In this document: piece after piece, positions 1-8,109 of the stretch
How positions within the stretch are numbered: the first letter of the stretch is position 1
Layout of the letters: each line of letters begins with the position of its first letter
NCBI RefSeq assembly: GCF_000411255.1
Contig: NZ_KE150412.1
Location: 196,197-260,196, forward strand
Length of the DNA: 64,000 nt
From: Paenibacillus sp. HGH0039
GTDB lineage: Bacteria > Bacillota > Bacilli > Paenibacillales > NBRC-103111
Reading direction: 5' to 3'
The notes under the pieces: model-generated
Databases searched by the model: none
Seen by the model: the letters and a program-made list of their open reading frames with translations, nothing else
What the model was told of the DNA's origin: nothing
Made by a program: the position numbers and the translations under genes

Positions 1-507
1 CCCGGCATCTTGGCTGCTACCGGCGGCTCGGCCCCTGTCCTCGCCCACCCCGGCGACGAAGACGCCATTAACGGCACGCAGCCGATGCTGAAAATGACGC
101 CGGAACGGCTGGCCGGTTTCCTCGAGCAGGTGCCCGCGGACGTCCGGGAGCAGTTCGAGCGGACGTTCCTGAATCCGCAGCGCCCGAACGTGGACCGGAC
201 ATTGGCTGACGGAGAGACGCTGCCTTACGGCGGAGGTTTAACCGTTATCCATACTCCGGGGCACACGCCAGGCCATGTCAGCCTGTACCATTCACCCAGC
301 AAAACGCTGATTGCCGGGGACGCCATGATCGCCAAGAACGGCGAATTGTCGGGGCCCAACCCGACGGTTACGCCCAATATGGAGCAGGCACTAGAGTCAC
401 TGAAGAAGTTCGCCGCCTTCGATATTGATCGGGTGATCTGTTACCACGGTGGTCTCGTTCAGGGCGGTGTCAACGAAAGTATCGCACGAGTGGCGCGGCA
501 GTCGTAG
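1..507 (+). CDS. MBL-fold metallo-hydrolase, C-terminal part
   Basis: The reading frame is open from the first base, so this is the C-terminal part of a gene that starts before the window; the TTG at position 10 is not a convincing start. The fragment carries the second half of a metallo-beta-lactamase fold: HTPGHTPGHVSLY supplies a metal-binding histidine, AGDAM the bridging aspartate, and CYHGG the last metal histidine near the C-terminus. Family members are Zn-dependent hydrolases of varied substrates (lactonases, glyoxalase II-like enzymes), and the N-terminal HxHxDH motif that would confirm activity lies outside the window. Substrate unknown. Confidence 0.85.
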   Translation, partial: PGILAATGGSAPVLAHPGDEDAINGTQPMLKMTPERLAGFLEQVPADVREQFERTFLNPQRPNVDRTLADGETLPYGGGLTVIHTPGHTPGHVSLYHSPSKTLIAGDAMIAKNGELSGPNPTVTPNMEQALESLKKFAAFDIDRVICYHGGLVQGGVNESIARVARQS

Positions 508-556
508 CGTCTCCATATTACCTGTATCAGCAATTTTAAAAAGGCACCCGCCAGGG

Positions 557-615
557 TGAACTGAACCCCGAATAGGGTCACTTTATAAAAAGTCCACTAT
601 TCGGGATTCAGTTCA
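557..615. repeat. 59-bp inverted repeat resembling two abutted IS ends (MITE-like)
   Basis: The two 19-bp arms (557-575 and 597-615) match as an inverted repeat with one mismatch; each begins TGAACTGAA when read inward. The bases that follow the arms are also related (GGTCACTTTATAA against TGGACTTTTTATAA read from the other side). TG...CA termini and this layout look like the left and right ends of an IS3/IS150-type element with the interior lost. No target duplication is evident. It sits between convergent genes and could also act as a terminator. Confidence 0.5.
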
Positions 616-713
616 AACATGGATCAAAACAAGTTCTTTATTGTACACCACTGTTTCACAATCAATATCGTATCTCAATCGTTCAAAACACTGGAGGCTC
701 TAACGGTTTTGAG

Positions 714-1283
714 TCATTCTAATACGCTATTTTCTTCGAACATTTGCAATTGGAACCTGTTCAACAATTTCCAATATTGTTCAACCATGACCGATGGTGG
801 ATACGGCATCGAACGGGTAATCCACCATTCCAATAAACCCACTCCCGCTGAAATTAAAAATTGTACCGTAATGTCCCTGTTCAGCTCCCGATCGAGACTG
901 ATCGAAACCATGCTCAGACTTTGCCGGAACATTGTCTCCAATTGGTTTCGGAAAACCGCGCTTCCCTTGCTAGTCAGCATTATGGAATAGAATGAAGCAT
1001 GCTGTTCCAAATATTCAAACGTGCGCAGCAGCGCGGTTTTGGAAGTGAGAAGAACCAAGCCCTCTTCAGGCATACAACTGAGCTGCAACTGGTTTAATTG
1101 TGCTTCCACGCATTGATCGCGCAGATCGTACTTGTCAGCGAAATGCAGATACACCGTTCCTCGATTGACATTCGCTTCCTCCGCAATTTGGTTGATCGTC
1201 ATGCTCTCGAAGTCCTTTTCCGACATCAACCTCATAAAAGCATCCATAATTGCCTGCCTCGATTTTTGAATACGCCTGTCCAT
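714..1283 (-). CDS. TetR/AcrR family transcriptional regulator
   Basis: A 189-aa protein starting at the ATG at 1283, preceded by GGGGGAG; an upstream in-frame extension to 1367 runs through the regulatory region and lacks a ribosome site. Residues about 5-55 form a TetR helix-turn-helix (TINQIAEEANVNRGTVYLHF), typical of one-component repressors with a C-terminal ligand pocket, which here is unassigned. It is divergent from the quinone-oxidoreductase-like gene at 1456. The intergenic space holds two GTTG...CAAC inverted repeats, so it probably represses itself and that neighbour. The inducer is not evident. Confidence 0.85.
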   Translation of the reverse strand: MDRRIQKSRQAIMDAFMRLMSEKDFESMTINQIAEEANVNRGTVYLHFADKYDLRDQCVEAQLNQLQLSCMPEEGLVLLTSKTALLRTFEYLEQHASFYSIMLTSKGSAVFRNQLETMFRQSLSMVSISLDRELNRDITVQFLISAGVGLLEWWITRSMPYPPSVMVEQYWKLLNRFQLQMFEENSVLE

Positions 1284-1332
1284 ATCATTCTCCCCCTTTA
1301 TCCCATACAAAATGAACATATCGAAGCCCTCT

Positions 1333-1346
1333 GTTGAAAAACCAAC
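1333..1346. promoter_or_regulatory. Candidate TetR operator, copy 1
   Basis: GTTG-N6-CAAC inverted repeat lying 50 bp upstream of the TetR start. It shares GTTGAAAA with the stronger palindrome at 1406-1433, which supports a common protein ligand. Confidence 0.4.
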
Positions 1347-1405
1347 AACGGAGCTTGTTTTAACCATTGAACACTATCTACCGCCTTGATACGCTCACTA
1401 TATAT

Positions 1406-1433
1406 AACATATGTTGAAAATTCAACGTTTGTT
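1406..1433. promoter_or_regulatory. Candidate TetR operator, copy 2
   Basis: The core is GTTGAA-AA-TTCAAC (1413-1426). Symmetry extends to outer AACA (1406-1409) and TGTT (1430-1433), giving a 28-bp imperfect palindrome of a size typical for TetR operators. It lies just upstream of the ribosome site of the gene at 1456, where a bound repressor would block that promoter. Confidence 0.5.
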
Positions 1434-1455
1434 TAACTTATGAGGAGGCGTAATC

Positions 1456-2436
1456 ATGAAAGCAATTGCTTTGACAAGCTTTGGAATCCCCGAAGTGCTA
1501 GAGGAACTGGAAGTGCCGATTCCCACAATCACCAACACACAAGTTCTCATCGAAATGCGTGTCTCGTCCATCAACCCCGCAGATATTCTCTTGCGTAACG
1601 GCGCGATTCTTAAGAGTCCGATGGCCGATAAATTTCCGGCTCAATTGCCGCTTGTTCTTGGTAATGAAGTAGCCGGCATCGTAAAAGAGGTTGGAGAAAA
1701 AGTGCGTCATTTCAAGCCGGGGGATCGTGTCATGGGCATGGTTCCGATGGGTTCATACATGGACTATGTTGCGGTGGAAGAAGATCATCTTGCCCTTATC
1801 CCGGAGAGTCTTTCCTTCGAAGAGGCAGGTGCCGCGCCTGCGGTTGCCCTGACAGCTTGGCAAGCGCTGTTTGAGCATGGCCGTCTTCAACCGGGACAAC
1901 GCATCCTCGTTCAAGCCGGCGCCGGAGGTGTGGGGCATGCGGCGGTTCAGTTGGCCAAGCAACATGGAGCATATGTTATCGCAACCGCGAGGGACTATAA
2001 TCATGATTTCGTCAAAGGACTCGGTGCGGACGAGGTGTTCGACTACACGAAAGTCGACTTTGCCACCCAAATAACAGAACCTGTTGATCTCGTATTGGAT
2101 TCCGCTATGGACCAATCCACTTTTGGTACCGGGTTACCGGGAGATATCGGAAAGAAGAACTACTCGGTCATCAAGGATGGCGGAACCTATATTTCATTAG
2201 TGGCATTCGCGATTAATCAATATCCGAAGGTCCGCGACATTGACGCCTATTACTTCCAGGCAAGACCTAACCGTCCCGATTTTGAATCTGTTGTTCGCCA
2301 TATGAAAGAGAATAAATTGAGTATCTATATCGATGAAACCTATCCCTTTACTGCTCAAGGCCTGCTTAAGGCGTATCGCAAAAGCGAAGAGATGCCGAAA
2401 CGGGGAAAAATCGTCCTATCAAAAAACATGGTATAA
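1456..2436 (+). CDS. NADP-dependent medium-chain oxidoreductase (quinone-reductase-like)
   Basis: A 326-aa protein with start ATG preceded by TGAGGAGG. It has the medium-chain dehydrogenase/reductase fold: a GroES-like N-terminal domain (about 1-125) and a Rossmann domain with AGAGGVGHAAVQLAK near residues 155-170 that binds the nucleotide. The structural and catalytic zinc ligands of alcohol dehydrogenases are absent, as in the zeta-crystallin/quinone-reductase branch. Members reduce quinones or enones with NADPH. The divergent TetR gene probably controls it, suggesting induction by a reactive small molecule; the substrate is unknown. Confidence 0.85.
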   Translation: MKAIALTSFGIPEVLEELEVPIPTITNTQVLIEMRVSSINPADILLRNGAILKSPMADKFPAQLPLVLGNEVAGIVKEVGEKVRHFKPGDRVMGMVPMGSYMDYVAVEEDHLALIPESLSFEEAGAAPAVALTAWQALFEHGRLQPGQRILVQAGAGGVGHAAVQLAKQHGAYVIATARDYNHDFVKGLGADEVFDYTKVDFATQITEPVDLVLDSAMDQSTFGTGLPGDIGKKNYSVIKDGGTYISLVAFAINQYPKVRDIDAYYFQARPNRPDFESVVRHMKENKLSIYIDETYPFTAQGLLKAYRKSEEMPKRGKIVLSKNMV

Positions 2437-2627
2437 ACCTTGAAGATTCATATTCTTTAGATGAACGGTTGACGACGATTAAGCGTGCTTTACTACTATA
2501 AATGTAACGAGGAAGGTCATTGATTTACCCCGCCAAACAACTTCGCTATACGGTCACAAACTAGCGAGATCATTTTCTCCCGTATGCTTTCCGGCCCGTT
2601 TTCCGCCTGACACAGCTTAGGAACAAC

Positions 2628-2678
2628 AAAAAAGCAGGGATTGATTTAGCGTGTGCAAAATCAGTCCCTGCTTTTTTT
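2628..2678. terminator. Bidirectional intrinsic terminator
   Basis: GCAGGGA-T-TGATT pairs with AATCA-G-TCCCTGC, flanked by A6 on the left and T7 on the right, so it can end both the plus-strand oxidoreductase and the minus-strand DUF1801 transcript. The rest of 2437-2627 shows no gene. Confidence 0.85.
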
Positions 2679-2691
2679 GCGGTTCTCCTAA

Positions 2692-3042
2692 CTAAAGTGC
2701 GCTTGAGGCTTGGACAACCAGAGGAACCAGAAGCCCGGAATCAAACGTCTCCCCTTTACGCAGCTTCAATGTTTTTCTTTCTGGAGGACCGTCAAACATT
2801 CCTTCGGGCAGCTGGAGATCGGTGGCGTTAAAGATCGTAAAGCTCACCGCATCTTTGGAAGTCGAAATGACGGCGGCGTATTTTCCGTTTTTCAGAAAAT
2901 GCGGCTTCTTGTACTGAATCCGTTCCGCCACATCGGGGATAGCCTGGCGAACGACCTCACGCAGCCCGGCAGACAGTTCTTTCTGCCATTGTTCCTTCAA
3001 CGCTTCAATAAAATCGGTTACTTCCTGGTTCGTGGGGGTCAT
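2692..3042 (-). CDS. DUF1801 (YdhG-like) domain protein
   Basis: A 116-aa protein; AAAGGAG precedes the ATG. The sequence (residues about 5-110, with YKKPHFLKNGKYAAVISTSK in the middle) matches the small DUF1801/YdhG-like fold, sometimes called an iron-chaperone-like domain; biochemical roles are poorly known. It lies 13 bp behind a YCII-family gene in the ECF42 group and is probably co-transcribed with it. Small proteins of this and the YCII type commonly accompany ECF41/ECF42 sigma genes, so a stress-linked role under that sigma factor is plausible but inferred. Confidence 0.75.
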   Translation of the reverse strand: MTPTNQEVTDFIEALKEQWQKELSAGLREVVRQAIPDVAERIQYKKPHFLKNGKYAAVISTSKDAVSFTIFNATDLQLPEGMFDGPPERKTLKLRKGETFDSGLLVPLVVQASSAL

Positions 3043-3055
3043 ATTTTTGTCTCCT

Positions 3056-3490
3056 TTAGGTATGTTTCAGCATATCGAGCTGATTTTTCAAATCGGCTTC
3101 CAAGGCCCGATTCATCGGTTCTTTTGCCCGATTGGACTGCTCAGTGAGCTCTCGGACTTCAATACCGAAAGTCCCGAGTCCTGGCGGAACCGGCATCTGT
3201 CGCGCCCAGTTCACGGCCTCCTGTTCGGAATTCACCTCAATGAGTGTGTAGCCCGCCAAAAGCCCTTGCCCGGTTTGAAAAGGCCCAGCCTCGAATTCAG
3301 GCTCCTCTCCATTCGGCGAATAGCCTATCCGGATTCCGCTGGAGCTTGGCCGCAGCTCTTCCGCTGCAAGCAGCACACCGGCCTCTGCCAGTGACTTTCG
3401 GTACGCAGCCACCGCTTCGGCGTATTCCCGGCCGGGTTTTACACCTGCCTCCGAATAACTAGTCGCTTTTACAATCAGCATAAATCGCAT
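3056..3490 (-). CDS. YCII-related (DGPF-family) protein
   Basis: A 144-aa protein starting at MRFMLIVKA (ATG at 3490, preceded by GAGGAGGAGA); a longer upstream frame has no good start. It is a paralogue of the protein at 4861-5295: both share MRFM-IVKAT, SSSGIRI and LAGYTLIEV. The family signature DGPF is AGPF here. YCII/DGPF proteins are small ferredoxin-like-fold proteins of unsettled function that are genetic partners of ECF42 sigma factors. It sits just downstream of the sigma gene, with a possible ECF promoter of its own at 3559-3585. Confidence 0.85.
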   Translation of the reverse strand: MRFMLIVKATSYSEAGVKPGREYAEAVAAYRKSLAEAGVLLAAEELRPSSSGIRIGYSPNGEEPEFEAGPFQTGQGLLAGYTLIEVNSEQEAVNWARQMPVPPGLGTFGIEVRELTEQSNRAKEPMNRALEADLKNQLDMLKHT

Positions 3491-3558
3491 CCCCGTCTCC
3501 TCCTCGCGGGAAGAATACTTGCGGCAGTTTCCTCCGCAGCTCTTCCCCTTATTAGGAC

Positions 3559-3585
3559 AACGAACGAGAAGCCTTGCGATCGACA
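3559..3585 (-). promoter_or_regulatory. Possible ECF42-type promoter, weaker copy
   Basis: On the minus strand TGTCGA (3580-3585) is followed after 17 bp by CGTT (3559-3562), close to the TGTCGA-N17-CGTC arrangement at 5337-5363. It lies between the sigma gene's stop and the second YCII gene. Confidence 0.4.
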
Positions 3586-3598
3586 AACCGGCACAAAA

Positions 3599-4864
3599 TT
3601 ATTCCGCGGTATCCGTCCTGCATTCAGCGGCCCGGCTCAGCAAAAGATCCCGTTCCCGGGCATTGCGCGTCATGGAAGCCGCCCGCTCGAATTCCGCACG
3701 GGCTTCTCCCAGCCGTCCGAGCTTCACCAGAAGGTCGCCGCGGACGCTCGGCAGCAGATGGTATCCCTTCAGAGCAGGCTCGCCGCTCAGCTCGTCGACA
3801 ATCTGCAGTCCGAAGGCCGGACCGAACGCCATAGCGATGGCGACGGCCCGGTTCAGCTCGACAATCGGCGACGGCGCAGCTCTTGACAGCGCTTCGTAAA
3901 GCGCCGCGATCCGGATCCAATCGGTCTCGGCAGCGTTTAGCGCCTCCGCATGGCAGGCGGAGATGGCAGCCTGCAGCGCATAAGGACCGAGCGGGCGTCC
4001 GAGCTTCCGGCTGCGTTCAAGCGCCGCCAAACCCCGCCGTATCAGCAGGCGGTCCCACTGCGCGCGGTTCTGGTCCATCAAGAGGACGGGCTCGCCCGCT
4101 GCGCCAATCCGAGTTCGAAACCGCGAAGATTGAATTTCCATCAGGGCGACCAGTCCATGGACCTCCCCTTCCCCAGGAGCGATCTCGGCCAGAACGCGTC
4201 CCAGTCTCAACGCCTCCTGGCACAGCAGCGGCCGGATCCAGTCCTCCCCCGACGTTGCGGAATAGCCTTCATTAAACATCAGGTAAATCACCTCGAGTAC
4301 GGCCGACAAACGTTCCTTGAGCGCTTCTCCGGCCGGCACTTCAAAAGGTATTTTCTCCGTGCTTAACGTTTTTTTGGCTCGTACGATCCGCTGGGCAACC
4401 GTTGACTCCGCAGCCAGGAAAGAACGGGCGATTTCATCCGTGGTAAGCCCGCATAACAGGCGGAGCGTCAGCGCGACTCGGGCTTCCTGCGACAGCACCG
4501 GATGGCAGGTCATAAAGATCAGACGAAGGAGATCGTCGCCGATCTCCCCGTCCAGTGTGGGATTGAGGTCTTCCTCCGTATACAAATCCATGCGTTGGGC
4601 CATTTCGGCGTATTTCCGGTCACGCACCTTCGTTCTTCGCAGGAGGTCAATCGCACGCCGCTTCGCCGTCGTCATCAGCCAGGCCCCGGGATTGTCCGGA
4701 ATACCGGAAAGAGGCCATTTCTCCAGCGCGATTACGAGAGCATCCTGGGCGAGATCCTCTGCGAGTCCTACGTCCCTCACCATACGCGTCAGTCCCGCGA
4801 TAAGTTTGGCCGATTCGATACGCCATATCGCATCGATCGTCCGGTGTGCGGAAGACTGCGTCAC
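3599..4864 (-). CDS. ECF42-type RNA polymerase sigma factor with C-terminal extension
   Basis: A 421-aa protein. Residues about 15-85 form sigma region 2 (DLAQDALVIALEKW, then PGAWLMTTAKRRAIDLLRR), residues about 120-175 form region 4 (LTTDEIARSFLAAESTVAQR), and the last ~240 residues are the DUF6596/TPR-like extension typical of ECF42. No anti-sigma gene is adjacent, as is usual for this group, whose extension is thought to control activity. The start overlaps the stop of the upstream YCII gene by 4 bp (ATGA), indicating translational coupling. It probably directs transcription of the flanking YCII genes through TGTCGA/CGTC promoters. Confidence 0.9.
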   Translation of the reverse strand: MTQSSAHRTIDAIWRIESAKLIAGLTRMVRDVGLAEDLAQDALVIALEKWPLSGIPDNPGAWLMTTAKRRAIDLLRRTKVRDRKYAEMAQRMDLYTEEDLNPTLDGEIGDDLLRLIFMTCHPVLSQEARVALTLRLLCGLTTDEIARSFLAAESTVAQRIVRAKKTLSTEKIPFEVPAGEALKERLSAVLEVIYLMFNEGYSATSGEDWIRPLLCQEALRLGRVLAEIAPGEGEVHGLVALMEIQSSRFRTRIGAAGEPVLLMDQNRAQWDRLLIRRGLAALERSRKLGRPLGPYALQAAISACHAEALNAAETDWIRIAALYEALSRAAPSPIVELNRAVAIAMAFGPAFGLQIVDELSGEPALKGYHLLPSVRGDLLVKLGRLGEARAEFERAASMTRNARERDLLLSRAAECRTDTAE

Positions 4865-5295
4865 GCTTTCTTCTGCTCCTCAACCTGTCTGCGGAGCGAT
4901 TTTTCCTTCTCGGCCGTCTCGGGATTACTCATCAGATCTTCCACCTCAAACACCTGTCTCAACTCGATCTCGCCTTGTCCATATCCGTGCGGATCCGGCA
5001 TACGCATAGCCCACTCGATAGCTTCTTCTCTCGTTTTGACTTCAATAAGCGTATAGCCCGCAATCATTTCTTTCGCCTCGGTGAACGGTCCGTCTACCAC
5101 CTTCGGTTTGCCTCCGGGTTCCGGATAGGAAATCCGGATTCCGCTCGAGCTTGGCTGCAGGCCGTCGGCGGCCAGCAGAACGCCCGCTTTTACCAATTCT
5201 TCGTTATACTTCTGCATCGCCTCGATAAGCTCTTGGCTGGGCATGGCCCCTGCCTCGGAATCCGTCGTCGCTTTCACAATCATCATAAATCTCAT
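4861..5295 (-). CDS. YCII-related (DGPF-family) protein
   Basis: A 144-aa protein starting at MRFMMIVKA (ATG 5295 after GGAGGAAA); the longer frame to 5364 runs through the promoter. It carries the full DGPF motif (VVDGPFTEAKEMIAGYTLIEV region, residues about 65-85) and SSSGIRI just before it. It is first in the operon with the ECF42 sigma factor and overlaps that gene by 4 bp. DGPF proteins are the conserved partners of ECF42; their molecular task is unknown. A TGTCGA-N17-CGTC promoter lies 42 bp upstream, consistent with autoregulation. Confidence 0.88.
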   Translation of the reverse strand: MRFMMIVKATTDSEAGAMPSQELIEAMQKYNEELVKAGVLLAADGLQPSSSGIRISYPEPGGKPKVVDGPFTEAKEMIAGYTLIEVKTREEAIEWAMRMPDPHGYGQGEIELRQVFEVEDLMSNPETAEKEKSLRRQVEEQKKA

Positions 5296-5336
5296 CGGTA
5301 TATTTCCTCCTCTTTTTCGTTTACTTTCACTTATAC

Positions 5337-5363
5337 GACGAATGGGTATACGAAAGATCGACA
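5337..5363 (-). promoter_or_regulatory. Putative ECF42 promoter
   Basis: Minus-strand TGTCGA (5358-5363) and CGTC (5337-5340) are separated by exactly 17 bp, upstream of the first YCII gene. As I recall, TGTCGA at -35 with a CGTC-like -10 is the published target motif of ECF42 sigma factors. The rest of 5296-5526 has no gene. Confidence 0.6.
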
Positions 5364-5526
5364 ACCGGATCCTTTTTCGTTTTCCATTTTCCCGTTTCGA
5401 TTTCTCACGTTAACTTTGGTTACTAGTTTTCGGCGGAAGCAAGTCTAGTTCCTGCCATTCGGAAATATAGGTCACATTCCGGACACTCCCCTACCCCCCG
5501 CTTACCTGCCAACTGCAAAACGAACA

Positions 5527-6339
5527 TCACTGTTTCCCTGTAAAAAACGCCGAAAGTTCCGTTGAAATTAACTTTGCGGGGAGCTTTTTCGTGTGACCGA
5601 GTCCTTTCTTGCTGAGCAGCCGCGCATTGGGAAGAGCATGAGCGAGCGCTTGTGCGCCATGACGCAGACCCGCCGGACTTTCCGTGCCTTCAAGCACAAG
5701 AACAGGCAGCGTGACGGAGCGCCATAATTCGGCTGGCAATGGCGTTCCTTCCATATAGCCATCGAGCAGGGCGGCATCGTAAGGGAGCGTATGGGCAACG
5801 GCCATCAGGTTTGACCAGACGCTCGGCATCAGCTTCATCATGCCGACCACGAACGAAGGCGCGCCCATGCCCTGGGCCATAAAATATTTGATGGCCTCGG
5901 CACGACGTCCGGCGGCAATTAGCTCGCTTACATGCGCCGTAAAATTGTGAGGCGGCTTCCGATCGGCCGGGTCGACCACAAACGGGGGTTCATGCAAAGC
6001 TAATTTGGCGATGCCCGCCCCGCTCGCCGCCGCCTGTAAGGCAAGGACCGCTCCGGAAGACAAGCCCCAGACGAAAGCGGAACCGCCGGCTTCGTCAATA
6101 ACAGCCTGCAGATCCTCGATTTCGCGTTCGATCGCATAGGGCTGTTTGTCTCCGCTGTCGCCTCTTCCCCGACGGTCGTAGTTATACACCGTGAATTGCC
6201 CGGACAACAGCTCGGCCAGCTGCACCTGCCCCGGAAATTTGCGGTAGCTGAACGCTCCAGTCACGAGAATAAGCGCCGGGCCTTGCCCTGTCTTGTCGTA
6301 AACGATTTTTGTACCGTCTTTTGAAATTACCGAGTCCAT
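5527..6339 (-). CDS. Alpha/beta hydrolase
   Basis: A 270-aa protein; AAAGGAGA precedes the ATG. It shows the alpha/beta-hydrolase fold: an oxyanion region near VTGAF (26-30), YNYDRRGRGDS around 53-62, the nucleophile elbow GLSSG with Ser94, and a late GLGHTKKL giving the catalytic His. The acid is probably in LVLEGTESPA. No lipobox or signal peptide, so cytosolic. It lies upstream of the ECF42 group on the same strand, but a candidate ECF promoter separates it from the next gene. Similar hydrolases are frequent neighbours of DGPF/ECF genes. Substrate unknown. Confidence 0.82.
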   Translation of the reverse strand: MDSVISKDGTKIVYDKTGQGPALILVTGAFSYRKFPGQVQLAELLSGQFTVYNYDRRGRGDSGDKQPYAIEREIEDLQAVIDEAGGSAFVWGLSSGAVLALQAAASGAGIAKLALHEPPFVVDPADRKPPHNFTAHVSELIAAGRRAEAIKYFMAQGMGAPSFVVGMMKLMPSVWSNLMAVAHTLPYDAALLDGYMEGTPLPAELWRSVTLPVLVLEGTESPAGLRHGAQALAHALPNARLLSKKGLGHTKKLPAKLISTELSAFFTGKQ

Positions 6340-6682
6340 TATAAATGTCTCCTTTTCTGCTGAACGGATTATTTAGCTATCTTAAAACGGAACGCTGTTT
6401 TTGGAAAGTACCGGACCATGCAGGCGGGCGTCTTTCCAACGTGCCTGTCTTCAACCACTTCTTCTCCAACGCTGTCTTTCCGGCTTTCTCTGGTTCGGAT
6501 CGTCCCGAATGAATGCTTCATCGGCCGCCTTCTATTAAGACGACGAAGAACAAACGGCAAAATCGACAGCCCTCCCAAAAAAAGAAATTATTTTTACTTC
6601 ATACCGTTCGCATCTCCGCAACAAAAAAAGAAAGCCTCTCCGGCTTTCTTTCAAGTTTGTTTTACCCCCAATCGTTTCTTAG
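6340..6682. other. Gap between hydrolase and MFS genes
   Basis: No well-supported gene. Only the terminator at 6622-6652 and the hydrolase ribosome site are clear. A minus-strand frame inside 6369-6578 (about 50 codons from its second ATG) has a mediocre ribosome site and no recognisable motif, so it is not called. Confidence 0.5.
6622..6652 (-). terminator. Intrinsic terminator of the MFS gene
   Basis: GAAAGCC (6630-6636) pairs with GGCTTTC (6642-6648); on the minus strand the hairpin runs into a T7 tract, 30 bp after the MFS stop codon. Confidence 0.8.
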
Positions 6683-7951
6683 TCAGACGGCATCCGCTTC
6701 CCGCTGGTGGTCGTAGTAGCTGGCAGGGAGCATTTTAAACAGGCGTATATAAAGGAGAGAACTGAGGATGGTAACCAAAAAAATAAATCCGAACACCACT
6801 AGCGGAGGAAACCAGGCCGAGAACAAAACCGTAACGGGCGCAATCAGCCTGCCGATCGAAAACTGAAGACCCGATGCCCCCATATACCGGCCTCTGGCAT
6901 GGTCCGGCGCATATTTGCTGATGAAGCTTTCCGTAACCGGGCTGCGTGACAGCTCTCCAATCGTGAAAATAACCGTGAAAATCAGCAGCAGCCCTATTTG
7001 TGTCGTGAATCCGAACATAAACATTCCCGCTCCGAACAGCAGCGAAGACAGGATAAGGACGTTGCGTTCCGGCCATGTTTCAAACCATTTCGTTACCGGC
7101 ATCACACACAGGACGAACAGCAGGCCGTTCAGGCCGAGGATTAAACCGAATGCCTGCGAACTGTTGAGGGCAAGGCTCCAATCCCGGAGGGTCAGCAGCT
7201 TCTGCGCCGGTACGTATTCGGTCACGTACACCGCCAGGTACATATCGAGCTGCATAAAAGCGATCGTAACCAGAACGCCTGCGGCGATGTAGAGAGCAAA
7301 TAGTTTATCCCGGAAAATGACGCCGTAGCTGCTCACCTGCTCCTTCCAAATTCCGGACAGCCTCATGCTTTGCCGGGCTGCTCCGGCCGCCGCCGGCAGC
7401 GTCTCCTTGATCATCAGCAGGATGGCCAGCGAATACAGCAGCGTGACAGCGGTGCAGGTCCAGAGCAGCTCTTGCCGGTACTGGAAAAAGAAGACCGAAC
7501 CGAGCGCGGGTCCGAACACGGCGCCGATGTTCCTTCCGGTCACAAAAGTGGCATAGACCATCCGCCTGTCTTTGGGCGGTGTCACATCCGCCACCATGGC
7601 CGAACTGGCCGGATTATAGATGGCTCCCCCGAGCCCGATGCCGATGTAAGCGAAATAATCCAGCCAGTGGGAGGAAGATAACGCAAACACGGCAAACATC
7701 GAAGCTTGCATAAACGCGCCCAGCAGCATGGCCGGCCTCCTGCCCAGGCGGTCCGACAGAAAACCGCCGAACAAGCCGCCAGCCAGGCTGAATATAGGCG
7801 GTACAGCCATCAGCACGCTGGCAACGGATTTGCCGAACGCTTCGCTGAAAAACAAGGTGATGAAAGGGAAATACATCCAAAAAAGCAGATTGAACACGGT
7901 ATCGCCTGTTAATCTGATTTTTAGATTCAGATCCCATTTGAGCCAATTCAT
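6683..7951 (-). CDS. MFS transporter (12-TM, multidrug-efflux type)
   Basis: A 422-aa membrane protein; GGGAGGA precedes the ATG. About 12 hydrophobic segments are visible, with the MFS motif A loop (GGFLSDRLGRRPAM, residues about 63-76) between TM2 and TM3 and a motif-C-like stretch in TM5 (GAVFGPALG). It resembles Bacillus YttB-type transporters of the proton-driven drug exporter group. It lies just downstream of the butirosin block on the same strand, but a strong terminator at 8068-8105 separates them, so it is probably an independent unit. Substrate unknown; a role in antibiotic export is possible but unsupported. Confidence 0.85.
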   Translation of the reverse strand: MNWLKWDLNLKIRLTGDTVFNLLFWMYFPFITLFFSEAFGKSVASVLMAVPPIFSLAGGLFGGFLSDRLGRRPAMLLGAFMQASMFAVFALSSSHWLDYFAYIGIGLGGAIYNPASSAMVADVTPPKDRRMVYATFVTGRNIGAVFGPALGSVFFFQYRQELLWTCTAVTLLYSLAILLMIKETLPAAAGAARQSMRLSGIWKEQVSSYGVIFRDKLFALYIAAGVLVTIAFMQLDMYLAVYVTEYVPAQKLLTLRDWSLALNSSQAFGLILGLNGLLFVLCVMPVTKWFETWPERNVLILSSLLFGAGMFMFGFTTQIGLLLIFTVIFTIGELSRSPVTESFISKYAPDHARGRYMGASGLQFSIGRLIAPVTVLFSAWFPPLVVFGFIFLVTILSSLLYIRLFKMLPASYYDHQREADAV

Positions 7952-8067
7952 GTGAAATAATCCTCCCGATTCTTACTGGATAGGAGCTAAATTACCATGA
8001 ACAGGCAATTTTTACAACCCTTATTTCCACAGGATTTTCTAATCCACGTCGATTTGCTTAAAAAGCA

Positions 8068-8105
8068 AAAAAGCAGTGCCCGCACGATGCGGTCGACTGC
8101 TTTCT
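8068..8105 (-). terminator. Terminator at the end of the butirosin/exporter block
   Basis: AAAGCAGT (8070-8077) pairs with ACTGCTTT (8096-8103) with a GC-rich inner stem; it lies immediately after the stop of the last exporter gene on the minus strand. Confidence 0.8.
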
Positions 8106-8109
8106 TGGA

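Noticed and set aside
3883-5056. Several 130-230-codon plus-strand frames opposite the ECF42 gene
   Set aside because: Antisense shadows of GC-rich coding DNA; compositions rich in Arg, Ser and Pro, no starts with ribosome sites.
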